The position numbers and the translations under genes are program-made. Below, one piece after another: positions 15,079 through 22,349 of a stretch of DNA of 64,000 bases. Source of the stretch: Aquibacillus koreensis (GTDB taxonomy: Bacteria; Bacillota; Bacilli; Bacillales; Amphibacillaceae); assembly GCF_025154055.1 (NCBI RefSeq), contig NZ_JAOALK010000041.1, forward strand, positions 1 to 64,000, given 5' to 3'. The notes beneath the pieces are model-generated. The model was not told the DNA's origin and searched no databases. It worked only from the letters and a program-made list of their open reading frames with translations. Numbering within the stretch: the first letter of the stretch is position 1; every line of letters starts with the position of its first letter.

Positions 15079-16008
15079 TTGAACATTATTGGAAATGTAA
15101 TTTTTAGTATTTTAGATTTTATAGAAAGATTGGTTGATAACCCAAGTAAATCAATCAGAATATTAATGGGGCTAAGTTTACTTTCATACATACATATCAT
15201 TTATTTGTATTATAATGTTGAAGCATTTGTAGAAGGAAGACACCAAATAGATGGCAATTTTTTTAGTGTTGTACTTCTTGGCGGGTTATTACCTTATCTG
15301 TTTTTATTTATTACTTCCTTTGTCTTTTCAAAAAGAGAGTCTTTCTTAGGATTTAGGAGAGAAGCAATACTAGATTGGTTTTTACGTTTGTTGGCGTATA
15401 TTTTAGTTTTCCAACTATATAACTTTGATTTCTTACTTGCAAATAATAATTACATTTTAGTATTACTTTTTTCCTTTATGTTAATAAGTTTTTATCTAGA
15501 ATACAGAATGTATCAGAAATCAAAGAAATATGTATCGAATGTGAATCCAATAAAAAAGGAATTTAATCCAACCAAGGAAGAGATAAATAATATTTCCAAT
15601 ATGGAGAAGGCGGTTGCAATTGGTGTTGGTTCAATATTTGTAGCAAGCGGACTTGCAATTGGTATTGCCATAAGTATTCCAAGCGCAACTAGTTCAGTGA
15701 CAAGAACAATAATATTATTTTGTATGTCTTTGAGTTCTTTTATGTGGTTTTTAAGTATTTCATATAATAAATGCCACTTATTCTATGTTGATAAAAAAAG
15801 TGCAAGAAGAATTTTCTTAAAAGACTCTTCAATAGCATTTGGGGGATACCTTTTATGTATTCTAGCAGGGGTGGGATTGCTCAACAGATTAGAATACACG
15901 ATTGATATAGTTATAATTGCAGGAGTTTTTTCTCTATTACCTGCAATAAATACTAATCGCCGAATGGCTATTTTTTTAGAACAAATAAAGGACGTTGAGA
16001 AAGAATAG
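15079..16008 (+). CDS. Polytopic membrane protein, unknown
   Basis: 309 aa from TTG 15079 behind AGAGGTGAG. About seven hydrophobic helices: two near the N-terminus, two more up to residue about 150, then a cytosolic loop rich in N/K/E (NPIKKEFNPTKEEINN) and three to four C-terminal helices. No transport or enzyme signature seen. One of the larger cassettes. Confidence 0.75.
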   Translation: MNIIGNVIFSILDFIERLVDNPSKSIRILMGLSLLSYIHIIYLYYNVEAFVEGRHQIDGNFFSVVLLGGLLPYLFLFITSFVFSKRESFLGFRREAILDWFLRLLAYILVFQLYNFDFLLANNNYILVLLFSFMLISFYLEYRMYQKSKKYVSNVNPIKKEFNPTKEEINNISNMEKAVAIGVGSIFVASGLAIGIAISIPSATSSVTRTIILFCMSLSSFMWFLSISYNKCHLFYVDKKSARRIFLKDSSIAFGGYLLCILAGVGLLNRLEYTIDIVIIAGVFSLLPAINTNRRMAIFLEQIKDVEKE

Positions 16009-16117
16009 TACATAGAATTGTGATAACTAGCGATTGATTTAAAGGAAGTGTTAATTGGTTCCTACTACGGTTTATTTTTTTATGGATAAGTAACCACCTA
16101 TGTGACAATCAAATTTT
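16009..16117 (+). other. Non-coding stretch in array
   Basis: About 110 bp of AT-rich sequence after the membrane-protein gene and before the next core. No ORF with a ribosome site seen. Confidence 0.3.
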
Positions 16118-16190
16118 ATTGTGCTAACGGTAGCTTATCTTGAATATGGTGTTGTCTTCGTGATACCTCTTATTGTGTTAATGAAAGGTT
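16118..16190 (+). repeat. Cassette repeat, diverged
   Basis: Core 1 TGTGCTAACGGTAGC at 16120-16134. Stem GGTGTTGTC against GTGATACC (16148-16167). Core 2 TGTGTTAATGAAAGG at 16174-16188. Confidence 0.62.
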
Positions 16191-16212
16191 AGTGGAAAAA
16201 TCAACTGAGGGA

Positions 16213-16722
16213 GTGGTGGTTATAAAGAACACTTTTTATTACACCTATCCAATATTAGGCTTTTTGAAACAAAAAATAAAAAGAGAGAATGGTTTAATAA
16301 TATTAACAGTTAAACCGAAGATAAAATTCAATCCTCATTATCACTTTTATAGTGGTTCAGAATTACTTTATAAAGCAATCTTGAGAAAATCTAATGTTCT
16401 GAGGTTTAAGTTTGAGATTGAAAATTCACAGGGAACCCATGTAGCAACAATCGAAGAGGTTCCTATTTATAAAAAAAGTACCATTTTCAAGGAATATTAT
16501 ATCAGAATTAAAAATGAAGAATTTAGTGTTCAATTTAAAATTGCAGACAAGTCTTTTGCAGTAAAGGATTCTGAACACAAAGTTGTTATTCAAGGGGAAT
16601 TGATATCATCATTTATAGGAAGATTAATGAATTTTAAAAGGTATAAAATCAATGTATTTGATAGTATATTTCCAGAGAAACTTTGGATGGCAATTGTGGC
16701 TGGAGTCTTTATTCTTGAGTAA
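16213..16722 (+). CDS. Tubby/LURP-one-like protein (tentative)
   Basis: About 169 aa. Start uncertain: GTG 16213, GTG 16216 or ATA 16222 all follow GAGGGA. The string of beta-type segments (FYYTYPILGFLKQKIKREN, LRFKFEIENSQGTHVATIEE, QFKIADKSFAVKDSEHKVV) recalls the tubby C-terminal-like fold seen in Bacillus YxjI-like proteins. No enzyme residues seen. The upstream GGGAGTGGTGG also occurs before the gene at 24166. Confidence 0.5.
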   Translation: MVVIKNTFYYTYPILGFLKQKIKRENGLIILTVKPKIKFNPHYHFYSGSELLYKAILRKSNVLRFKFEIENSQGTHVATIEEVPIYKKSTIFKEYYIRIKNEEFSVQFKIADKSFAVKDSEHKVVIQGELISSFIGRLMNFKRYKINVFDSIFPEKLWMAIVAGVFILE

Positions 16723-16735
16723 GAATTGAAGAGCC

Positions 16736-16790
16736 TTATTGTGTTAACGGGTGGCTTTAGTGAAATAACTAAGTCTAACGAAGCAAGAAA
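16736..16790 (+). repeat. Cassette repeat, two cores and no stem
   Basis: Core 1 is GTGTTAAC (16741-16748), GGGTGGC, TTTAGTG (16756-16762); core 2 is GTCTAACGAAGCAAG (16773-16787). They lie almost end to end, with only AAATAACTAA between. Confidence 0.65.
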
Positions 16791-16804
16791 AAGGGGGATT
16801 ATAG

Positions 16805-16885
16805 ATGGAAAAATTCAAGGTTTTTTTATTATCTATTATCACAATTACATTACTGTACATTGCCTATATACTCCCTCAATTGTAA
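16805..16885 (+). CDS. 26-aa single-helix peptide
   Basis: ATG 16805 behind AAAAGGGGG. The peptide is MEKF followed by one hydrophobic helix (VFLLSIITITLLYIAYILP) and ends QL. The good ribosome site and its place alone between two cores argue that it is a real cassette gene. It could be a small membrane-active or regulatory peptide; nothing shows which. Confidence 0.5.
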   Translation: MEKFKVFLLSIITITLLYIAYILPQL

Positions 16886-16907
16886 GAAGAGAGGGGTTGG
16901 AGATATT

Positions 16908-16946
16908 CAATTAACGGGAGCAATAGTAAAATAGGTATTATTTTGG
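16908..16946 (+). repeat. Single-core cassette junction
   Basis: Core CAATTAACGGGAGC at 16908-16921, followed by AATAGTAAAATAGG. No stem-loop. Confidence 0.55.
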
Positions 16947-16983
16947 AGTATATTAAGTGTAAAAAAATATATGAGGTGAACGG

Positions 16984-17115
16984 ATGCTTATCTTTATCGC
17001 TGTAATTTTAATAGTATTTTTATTCGACTTTACGAGACTTAGAAAACAAAACGATACGATAATAGCACAAAATGAAAAGGTAATTTCTTTATTAGAAGAG
17101 ATAAAAAACAAGTAA
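16984..17115 (+). CDS. 43-aa membrane peptide with charged tail
   Basis: ATG 16984 behind GAGGTGA. One helix (LIFIAVILIVFLFDF), then a helical charged tail (NEKVISLLEEIKNK). The layout and tail closely resemble the 43-aa product at 31689-31820 on the other strand outside the array (NDEIIELLKQGKDK). Function unknown. Confidence 0.58.
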   Translation: MLIFIAVILIVFLFDFTRLRKQNDTIIAQNEKVISLLEEIKNK

Positions 17116-17127
17116 AACCTTAACGCT

Positions 17128-17192
17128 ACTATTCAACATAAGGGTGCTTATATTGAACAAGGATTTATCCCTTATTGTGTTAAAGGGCAGGT
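17128..17192 (+). repeat. Cassette repeat, short stem
   Basis: Core 1 ATAAGGGTGC at 17139-17148 with arms TATTCAAC and TATTGAACAAGG. Short stem AAGG/CCTT (17159-17173). Core 2 TGTGTTAAAGGGCAGG at 17177-17192. Confidence 0.7.
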
Positions 17193-17243
17193 ATTTTTAA
17201 TAACATTACTTGAATTTCCAAAAACATTAACAGGGGGGACAAT

Positions 17244-17402
17244 ATGAAATCATTATTATTACTATTATCAGGAATGATTTCAGGATGGCTTATTTTAGGA
17301 TTTATTACAAGTGACTTTGATGATACACCACTATTTGCACTTTTATTTGGTGCGGCAGTTGGATTCAGTGTCGGTAAAAAACAGAAAAAAGATAAAGAAT
17401 AA
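17244..17402 (+). CDS. 52-aa two-helix membrane protein
   Basis: ATG 17244 behind AGGGGGG. Two hydrophobic segments (LLLLLSGMISGWLILGFI and LFALLFGAAVGFSVG) and a strongly basic tail (KKQKKDKE). Glycine spacing in both helices suggests packing against each other or a partner. No family recognised. Confidence 0.62.
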   Translation: MKSLLLLLSGMISGWLILGFITSDFDDTPLFALLFGAAVGFSVGKKQKKDKE

Positions 17403-17403
17403 T

Positions 17404-17480
17404 TTATTGTGCTAACAGGAGCAAATATTGAATAAGGTATTGTCGATGCGGCAACTCCTATTGTGCTAACGAAGCAGAAG
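17404..17480 (+). repeat. Cassette repeat, short class
   Basis: Core 1 TGTGCTAACAGGAGC at 17408-17422. Stem GGTATTGTCG against CGGCAACTCC (17436-17458), with the left arm mutated. Core 2 TGTGCTAACGAAGCAG at 17462-17477. Confidence 0.78.
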
Positions 17481-17516
17481 AGTTGAATGACAGTACATAA
17501 GAAAGGAGGAATAATA

Positions 17517-17927
17517 TTGGAGTTTACAGACTTGGTTAAAGAGTTAGGATATAATATTTCATTTGAGGCTATATCCGAGCCAAGAACGAAAAGTGTAGCG
17601 TTAAGACTTATTGTTAATAGAAGTAAGGATGCATCTGATTTGCTCATCTTCCCACATCCAGATAGTAAGGTAACAACCTTTCAAATTGACTTTCCGAATT
17701 ATATTACATATTCGGTAGTATATGATGATTATACTGTTTGGAATGATGAACAAATATTTGAAGGTGAATCATTTCGTATCTATAAAAAGTCTACTTATCT
17801 TGATTATGTCCAAAAGGAGTTTAAGTTGCAGGACAAGAAGGTAGAACACTATTCATTAGCTTGTTTTGAACATCATGTTGACATAATCTCTGAACATGAA
17901 CCCATAATTACTGAAATTTCCTTGTGA
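17517..17927 (+). CDS. Soluble protein of unknown function
   Basis: 136 aa from TTG 17517, set by the strong AAAGGAGG at 17502-17509. Alternating beta and charged segments (SVALRLIVNRSKDASDLLIFPHPDSK in pieces; YITYSVVYDDYTVWNDEQ), with no signal or membrane helix. A compact cytosolic domain; no family recognised. Confidence 0.72.
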   Translation: MEFTDLVKELGYNISFEAISEPRTKSVALRLIVNRSKDASDLLIFPHPDSKVTTFQIDFPNYITYSVVYDDYTVWNDEQIFEGESFRIYKKSTYLDYVQKEFKLQDKKVEHYSLACFEHHVDIISEHEPIITEISL

Positions 17928-17939
17928 TATAGTAAATTT

Positions 17940-18021
17940 TTTTGCTGTACAGATAACAGCATATTGAAGTAACGGGAGCGAGTGTTCAATAAGAGCAGTT
18001 GCATCTTGTGCTAAAGAGCAG
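17940..18021 (+). repeat. Cassette repeat, diverged
   Basis: A hairpin TGCTGT/ACAGCA (17943-17961) follows the gene. Then core 1 AAGTAACGGGAGCG (17967-17980), an unclear stem, and core 2 TGTGCTAAAGAGCAG (18007-18021). Confidence 0.68.
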
Positions 18022-18059
18022 TTTTGTACAAGAAGAATGTAAGTAGGAGATGGAGAACT

Positions 18060-18503
18060 ATGGAATCAGGAGTAGAATGTTTAGGGTGTAGATTAGCAAA
18101 TAAAGTCCAACCAACAAATATTGTATATGAAAATGATTATGTAACTTGTTTTTTAGACCATGCTCCTTTTAATGAAGGACATACCCTAATTTTACCAAAA
18201 GAACATTTTGTAGATGTTGATGAACTTGATAATGAAACTGCAAGTGCGATTATGAGTGCCTCTATTCTACTGTCAAAAGCATTGAAGCAGTTATACAAAC
18301 CAGACGGTATTACTGTTACACAAAATGGTGGAATTTTTAATGAATTAACTCATTATCATATGCACGTTGTTCCAAGATATGAAAACCAATCGTTTTCAGA
18401 TTTCTACAATGAGGATGTAGTGTTAGACGAAAATATAAGAGGATTATCAGATACAAAAAATTTGATAAGGGAAGTAATTGATAAGTTAAAATATTCTTCC
18501 TAA
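18060..18503 (+). CDS. HIT-family hydrolase
   Basis: 147 aa from ATG 18060 (GGAG site upstream; a TTG at 18024 would add 12 poorly conserved residues). Histidine-triad nucleotide hydrolase/transferase acting on AMP-linked substrates. A Cys pair near the start (ECLGC) recalls the zinc site of HIT proteins. The catalytic motif is HYHMHVVPR (His-x-His-x-His), with the upstream NEGHTLILPKEHF. Cytosolic; cassette-borne. Confidence 0.92.
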   Translation: MESGVECLGCRLANKVQPTNIVYENDYVTCFLDHAPFNEGHTLILPKEHFVDVDELDNETASAIMSASILLSKALKQLYKPDGITVTQNGGIFNELTHYHMHVVPRYENQSFSDFYNEDVVLDENIRGLSDTKNLIREVIDKLKYSS

Positions 18504-18571
18504 GCGCTCGGGTACAAATCTTAATAAGGAGTTGTCAATGCGGCAGCTCTTATTCTGCTGAAGAGGCAGGA
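18500..18571 (+). repeat. Cassette repeat, short class
   Basis: Core 1 is decayed (GCGCTCGGGTAC, 18504-18515). Stem-loop 18528-18549 (GGAGTTGTCA against CGGCAGCTC). Core 2 is CTGCTGAAGAGGCAGG at 18555-18570. Confidence 0.7.
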
Positions 18572-18576
18572 TTATG

Positions 18577-19368
18577 AAATAAGACTAAACATAACTGGGG
18601 GAAATCAAAGAAGTTATATGGGGATTTTACGAAAGAAGATTGGTTAGATACACTTGGTGTTGGTGAAGACAAAATTCCTTTATCATTTATTATTCATGGT
18701 GAATGGGAACACGACTATAATTTGGAAATGTGGAAATGTGGAAGGAATTATTAAAAAATGAGGTATGGTTACCTAAATGGAATACTGTGACAGGAAAATA
18801 TAATGGAACCAAAGTCGGCTTCGCGAATGTTTTTGGAGGACCGATGACAAGTTCGGTAGTACATCAATTTGGTTTAGCTGGAACTGAAATGTTTATTCAA
18901 ACTGGTTATTTTGGTGGATTATCACACGAAGTAAAATATGGAGATATTTTTATAGTTACAGACGCTGTAATGCAAGATGGTGTATCACATTGGTACCTAC
19001 CTAACCAAGACGTAGTTCAGGCAAATGAAGAATTAGTAAGGTTAGCAATAGATTATTGTGCAAAGAAAGGATACAGTTATTCAACTGGCACGGTTATTTC
19101 TACAAGTGCCATGCTGTTAGAAACAGATGAAATGGTAAATGGATGGGCGGATAAGGGTTATTTAGGTGTTGATATGGAGACTGCAACAACATTAGCAATT
19201 GCAAAGAAATTCAATAAGAAGGCAATTGGTTTATTAAACTTGTCAGATCATATAATCAAAGGAGATACACTTTATTCATACACGGAAGAAAGAGAAACGC
19301 TAGAAATGGATACTGATGACAAAATAAGAGATGTTGCACTATACCTCTCAACAAAAGTAGTTGAATAA
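18577..19368 (+). pseudogene. Nucleoside phosphorylase-family gene, broken
   Basis: The last 213 codons (from about 18730) give the PNP/MTA-SAH nucleosidase core: GFANVFGGPMTSS, TGYFGGLS, the catalytic-loop region STSAMLLE and GVDMETATTLAIAKKF, ending LLNLSDH. The preceding N-terminal part (KLYGDFTKEDWLDTLGVGED, then IIHGEWEHDYNLEMW) is in another frame. The junction at 18721-18742 is an 8-bp tandem repeat (TGGAAATG twice), whose removal would restore NLEMWKELL. No start codon exists in the N-terminal frame after TGA near 18574. Two lesions, so this is a decayed cassette. Confidence 0.8.
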
Positions 19369-19456
19369 CTTGTTAAACTAAGCACCCTTATGTTGAACAA
19401 GCAAAGATACTGACAATGTAGGAGTAGTACCTTTATTGTGGAATTAAAAGGTCGGG
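19368..19456 (+). repeat. Cassette repeat, diverged
   Basis: Core 1 is altered (AAACTAAGCACCC, 19375-19387) but keeps the arm TTGAACAAG. The stem is unclear. Core 2 is GTGGAATTAAAAGGTCGGG (19438-19456). Confidence 0.5.
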
Positions 19457-19584
19457 AATATTGAGGGGAATTTTATTTATTATGAGAAAGCATAAACTAT
19501 AATCGCAAAAGAATCGTTTGTCGAGGGGGGAAATAAATAATAGATTACAAGCAAAGTTGGGAATTTAAAGAAAAGAAAGACGAA

Positions 19585-19806
19585 GTGTATATAGGTCTTT
19601 TTCTTATTGCCGCAATACTTAATTTTATTTTCGATTTCTCCTCTAACAACCTTTCTATGTACTCATTAATTAGAATAATATTAGAAATAATCCTATTTTT
19701 ATTTGGCCTTAACAAAGATACTTTAGCACAACTAATTATCAAGATTTATGTTTGGCTAACAGGGATAGGAATAATTGGATTTATAATACTTTCTATCTTG
19801 AATTAG
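19585..19806 (+). CDS. Two- or three-helix membrane protein, start uncertain
   Basis: 73 aa from GTG 19585. The frame stays open upstream for 15 more codons, and the only good ribosome site (GAGGGGGG, 19524-19530) points to ATA 19537 or 19540. The intended protein probably begins DYKQSWEFKEKKDEVYIG and would be about 88 aa. Three hydrophobic stretches follow. An ATA start or an ATG lost to ATA is likely. Confidence 0.52.
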   Translation: MYIGLFLIAAILNFIFDFSSNNLSMYSLIRIILEIILFLFGLNKDTLAQLIIKIYVWLTGIGIIGFIILSILN

Positions 19807-19825
19807 TGAATTCTTATTTAGAATA

Positions 19826-19963
19826 TAATGTTGCTATTGGGTGCTTTAGTGCGACAAATGGATCGTCATATATTATTGGCGATCCTTTTCTTTTGATTAT
19901 CTTCAAGAATTATTGGGATTATATGTTAAAATATAATGTGAATCTGTGAAGGTAAAGAGCAGG
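19826..19963 (+). repeat. Cassette repeat, long class
   Basis: Core 1 is worn (GCTATTGGGTGC, 19833-19844) but followed by TTTAGTGCGAC. Stem GGATCGTCAT (19860-19869) against TTGGCGATCC (19876-19885), then CTTTTCTTTT. Extended -10 at 19924-19932. Core 2 GGTAAAGAGCAGG at 19951-19963. Very similar to the repeat at 2572. Confidence 0.78.
19924..19932 (+). promoter_or_regulatory. Extended -10 promoter inside cassette repeat
   Basis: TGTTAAAAT within a block almost identical to 2650-2690. Upstream of the DUF6199-like gene. Confidence 0.42.
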
Positions 19964-20077
19964 ATTATTCAACAACGAAACTTATTAAGTTTGTATCCGA
20001 AAATTAAATATACGGTCAGAAGGTGTTTTTTTAAGAAATATATTTTTAGTTTTGAGGCTACTGAAGGAGGTGACTTG

Positions 20078-20581
20078 ATGAGGCTTACCATTCAATTAAT
20101 TGTATTGATATTTTTAAGCCTTTTTATCACAATTAATACATCAGCAAAGTCTCCAGAAGAAATTGAAATATCGAATGGAGAGATAGTGAAGGTATTCTTT
20201 GAAGAACGCTCTAATGGTTACAGATATGAAGTTGAATTTGAAAACGGTCATACATACTATTATGAAAAATCAGGAAATACTGGTCATGGTGGTGGCTCTG
20301 CTGAATTAACAAGTGATGAGATGAATTTGGCAGAAGGGGCTATTAATAAATATGAGCAAATAAATGGAGATGCAACTAAACCTAATAGTAAATCATCTGG
20401 AAATCCAGTTGGTATAGTAATCATTTTATTCGGTTTATTAGGGGCGGTGTTTCCACAAGCAGCTTGGTATCTAGAAATTGGTTGGAAACTACGTGATGCT
20501 GAACCTAGTGAGTTTGCATTAATTGCAAATCGATTTGGGGGTATCTTAGCTGCGATATTTGGATTATTTATCTTACTATAA
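20078..20581 (+). CDS. Membrane protein with DUF6199-like C-terminus
   Basis: 167 aa from ATG 20078, fixed by GAAGGAGGTGA just upstream. A cleavable or anchoring N-terminal helix (LTIQLIVLIFLSLFITINTSA) leads to a small beta domain (GEIVKVFFEERSNGYRYEVEFENG), a polar linker and two C-terminal helices. The last part (WYLEIGWKLRDAEPSEFALI, NRFGGILAAIFGLFIL) matches the pattern of DUF6199 membrane modules. Role unknown. Confidence 0.78.
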   Translation: MRLTIQLIVLIFLSLFITINTSAKSPEEIEISNGEIVKVFFEERSNGYRYEVEFENGHTYYYEKSGNTGHGGGSAELTSDEMNLAEGAINKYEQINGDATKPNSKSSGNPVGIVIILFGLLGAVFPQAAWYLEIGWKLRDAEPSEFALIANRFGGILAAIFGLFILL

Positions 20582-20617
20582 TTAATAGCATAACTATTCA
20601 AGCTACTGAGTATTATC

Positions 20618-20680
20618 TTTTTCGCTAACGAGTAGCGATTATGGAACAAGCGTAAATGCTTTTAAGAAAAGTGGAAGTTT
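20618..20680 (+). repeat. Cassette repeat, diverged
   Basis: Core 1 TCGCTAACGAGTAGCG (20622-20637), arm ATGGAACAAG, and a weak stem around GCGTAAATGC. Core 2 not clear. Confidence 0.5.
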
Positions 20681-20707
20681 AATTGAATAGCTAGGGAGAG
20701 TGTAAAT

Positions 20708-20902
20708 GTGAATTTAGGTTGGATAAGTATTATTTCAGTTTTGCTAATTATTCTATGTTTTTCTTATACCCTTACTTTTATTGAAAACATACATCAAGGA
20801 GATAAACGAATCGCCAAACAGTCAAAATTAGTAGCAATCATGTGTCTTGGCTTGGGTCTTCTTATTCCGATTGTGTTTATTCTAATAGCATATGATTTTT
20901 AA
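20708..20902 (+). CDS. Small two-helix membrane protein
   Basis: 64 aa from GTG 20708 behind AGGGAG. Helices ISIISVLLIILCFSYTLTF and LVAIMCLGLGLLIPIVFIL, separated by a charged loop (ENIHQGDKRIAKQSK). Unknown function. Confidence 0.68.
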   Translation: MNLGWISIISVLLIILCFSYTLTFIENIHQGDKRIAKQSKLVAIMCLGLGLLIPIVFILIAYDF

Positions 20903-20904
20903 CA

Positions 20905-21048
20905 CTTTATTAAACAAACGAGCATGAGTTGAACAAGAAGATCGTCAAGTTGGCGATCTTTTTCTTTGGGTATTAAATTGGTTAATTGTATTTATATGGT
21001 AAAATTAAATTATATGTACTCGATCTTATTGAGGCAAAGGGAGATTAG
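20905..21048 (+). repeat. Cassette repeat, long class
   Basis: Core 1 AAACAAACGAGCATG (20912-20926) with arm GTTGAACAAG. Stem AAGATCGTC (20938-20946) against GGCGATCTT (20952-20960), then TTTCTTT. Extended -10 at 20997-21005. Core 2 GGCAAAGGGAGATTAG at 21033-21048. Confidence 0.7.
20997..21005 (+). promoter_or_regulatory. Extended -10 promoter inside cassette repeat
   Basis: TGGTAAAAT, equivalent in position to the other long-class repeats. Confidence 0.4.
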
Positions 21049-21091
21049 TTGAACATGGAAGATAGTAAGAATGTGAATTAGGAGGGATTGT

Positions 21092-21421
21092 TTGAAACAA
21101 ATAAAAATAATCATATTTATTTTTGTTGTGTTTTTGTTATCAGCTTGTTCATCAAAAGAGGAAGAAGAAACTTACTCTATTATCCTGGTTTCTGGGGAAG
21201 AAAATATAAGTGAACAATTCACGGAGTACACCAACTTCCCTATAATTGAATACAAGCATGTGACAAATCTAAAAGCTGCCCAAGAAAAATATCCAAAATA
21301 TGATATAGAACAAGCACCAGCAATTTTAATATTTGAAGATAATGGGGCGGAATTAAAGAAACTAGAAATGAAAACATATGACATTGAAGAGGCTATTGAA
21401 TGGTTAGAAGATATTCAATAA
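21092..21421 (+). CDS. Lipoprotein with thioredoxin-like pattern
   Basis: 109 aa from TTG 21092 behind AGGAGGG. Lipobox LSAC (Cys19). The secreted domain has an order of strands and a YDIEQAPAILIFEDNG stretch that resembles the cis-proline part of thioredoxin folds, but there is no CxxC pair, so redox activity is unlikely. Assigned by pattern only. Confidence 0.7.
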   Translation: MKQIKIIIFIFVVFLLSACSSKEEEETYSIILVSGEENISEQFTEYTNFPIIEYKHVTNLKAAQEKYPKYDIEQAPAILIFEDNGAELKKLEMKTYDIEEAIEWLEDIQ

Positions 21422-21422
21422 T

Positions 21423-21502
21423 TCCTTGTTCAACTATTGGGTGGCAATAACTCAACAAGGAGTTGTCGTTGCAGCTGCTCCCCGTTTACTAAAGTAGCAA
21501 TA
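21423..21502 (+). repeat. Cassette repeat with the longest core dyad
   Basis: Core 1 has left arm CCTTGTTCAACTATT (21424-21438), spacer GGGTGGC (21439-21445) and right arm AATAACTCAACAAGG (21446-21460); 12 of 15 positions are complementary. The right arm also supplies the start of the stem GGAGTTGTCG / AGCTGCTCC (21459-21481). Core 2 TTTACTAAAGTAGCA at 21485-21499. Confidence 0.82.
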
Positions 21503-21583
21503 ATCCTTAATAAGAGAGGTTAGATTTCTCACAGTAAACTTAAAATAAAAAAGGGAAATTTCTTGCGGAGGAGATATAAACTA

Positions 21584-22248
21584 TTGAAGATAATTCATTT
21601 AGCTACTAAAACATTGTTACTGATTATCATTTCAGTACTAGCCTTTATTTTAAGTAGTATTGTTTTACCAGATAAATATATTATTATTCATTCAACACTC
21701 CCTGAAGGTAATATAAATTTTAAATTACAGAACCGAATAATAGTTATAGTGTTTTTTCTTGTATTACTTTTAATTAACAAGAAGAGATATATGTATATTT
21801 TTGATTTTGACCCTTTTAAAAAGAAAGATACTTATTTGTGGATATTAGGTGTTCTTTTATTGAATTACTTTTTTTACAAACAATAGATGGTTTTATTAAT
21901 TTTGGTTCGTTTCGATTATTGCCATTATCTATAACTCAATATCTGCAATTTGTCTTTATACTCTCCATTATTTTCCCAATTCAAGAAGAATTATTGTATA
22001 GGGGATTGCTTATACTGATTCCAAGCCAAAGGATAAAATACTTAATGTTATTTATCTCTTCCCTTTTATTTGCATTTATCCACGCAGAACCAACTTTTCA
22101 ATTCTTTTTAGGATTAGGTCTTGGCATCCTTGCAATTAGATTTAATAACATTCTCGTTCCGATTTTTGCTCATTCTTTATGGAACTTATTCAACAGTCTC
22201 TTCAATTTTTTGTTGCGACAATACGGTTTCACAACTCAAGACATTTGA
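21584..22248 (+). pseudogene. CPBP-family intramembrane protease, frameshifted
   Basis: TTG 21584 (site GGAGGAG) opens a frame with three helices that ends at 21886. The next frame continues with helices and the CPBP/Abi signature EELLYRG (about 21985-22010), followed by FAFIHAE and AHSLWNLFNSL, the two His motifs of the family. The frames meet at a T7 run near 21869-21875; removing one T gives a single protein of about 220 aa. CPBP proteins are membrane metalloproteases often linked to bacteriocin immunity. Homopolymer, so a sequencing error is possible. Confidence 0.75.
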
Positions 22249-22349
22249 TTGACATACAGTTAAATAACAGGAATTGATTCTTTTTTTGTCGATCTTTCTT
22301 TTAGAAAAGTAAGGTCGGTTTGACAATGAAAACTCCAGGAGGAGAAATT

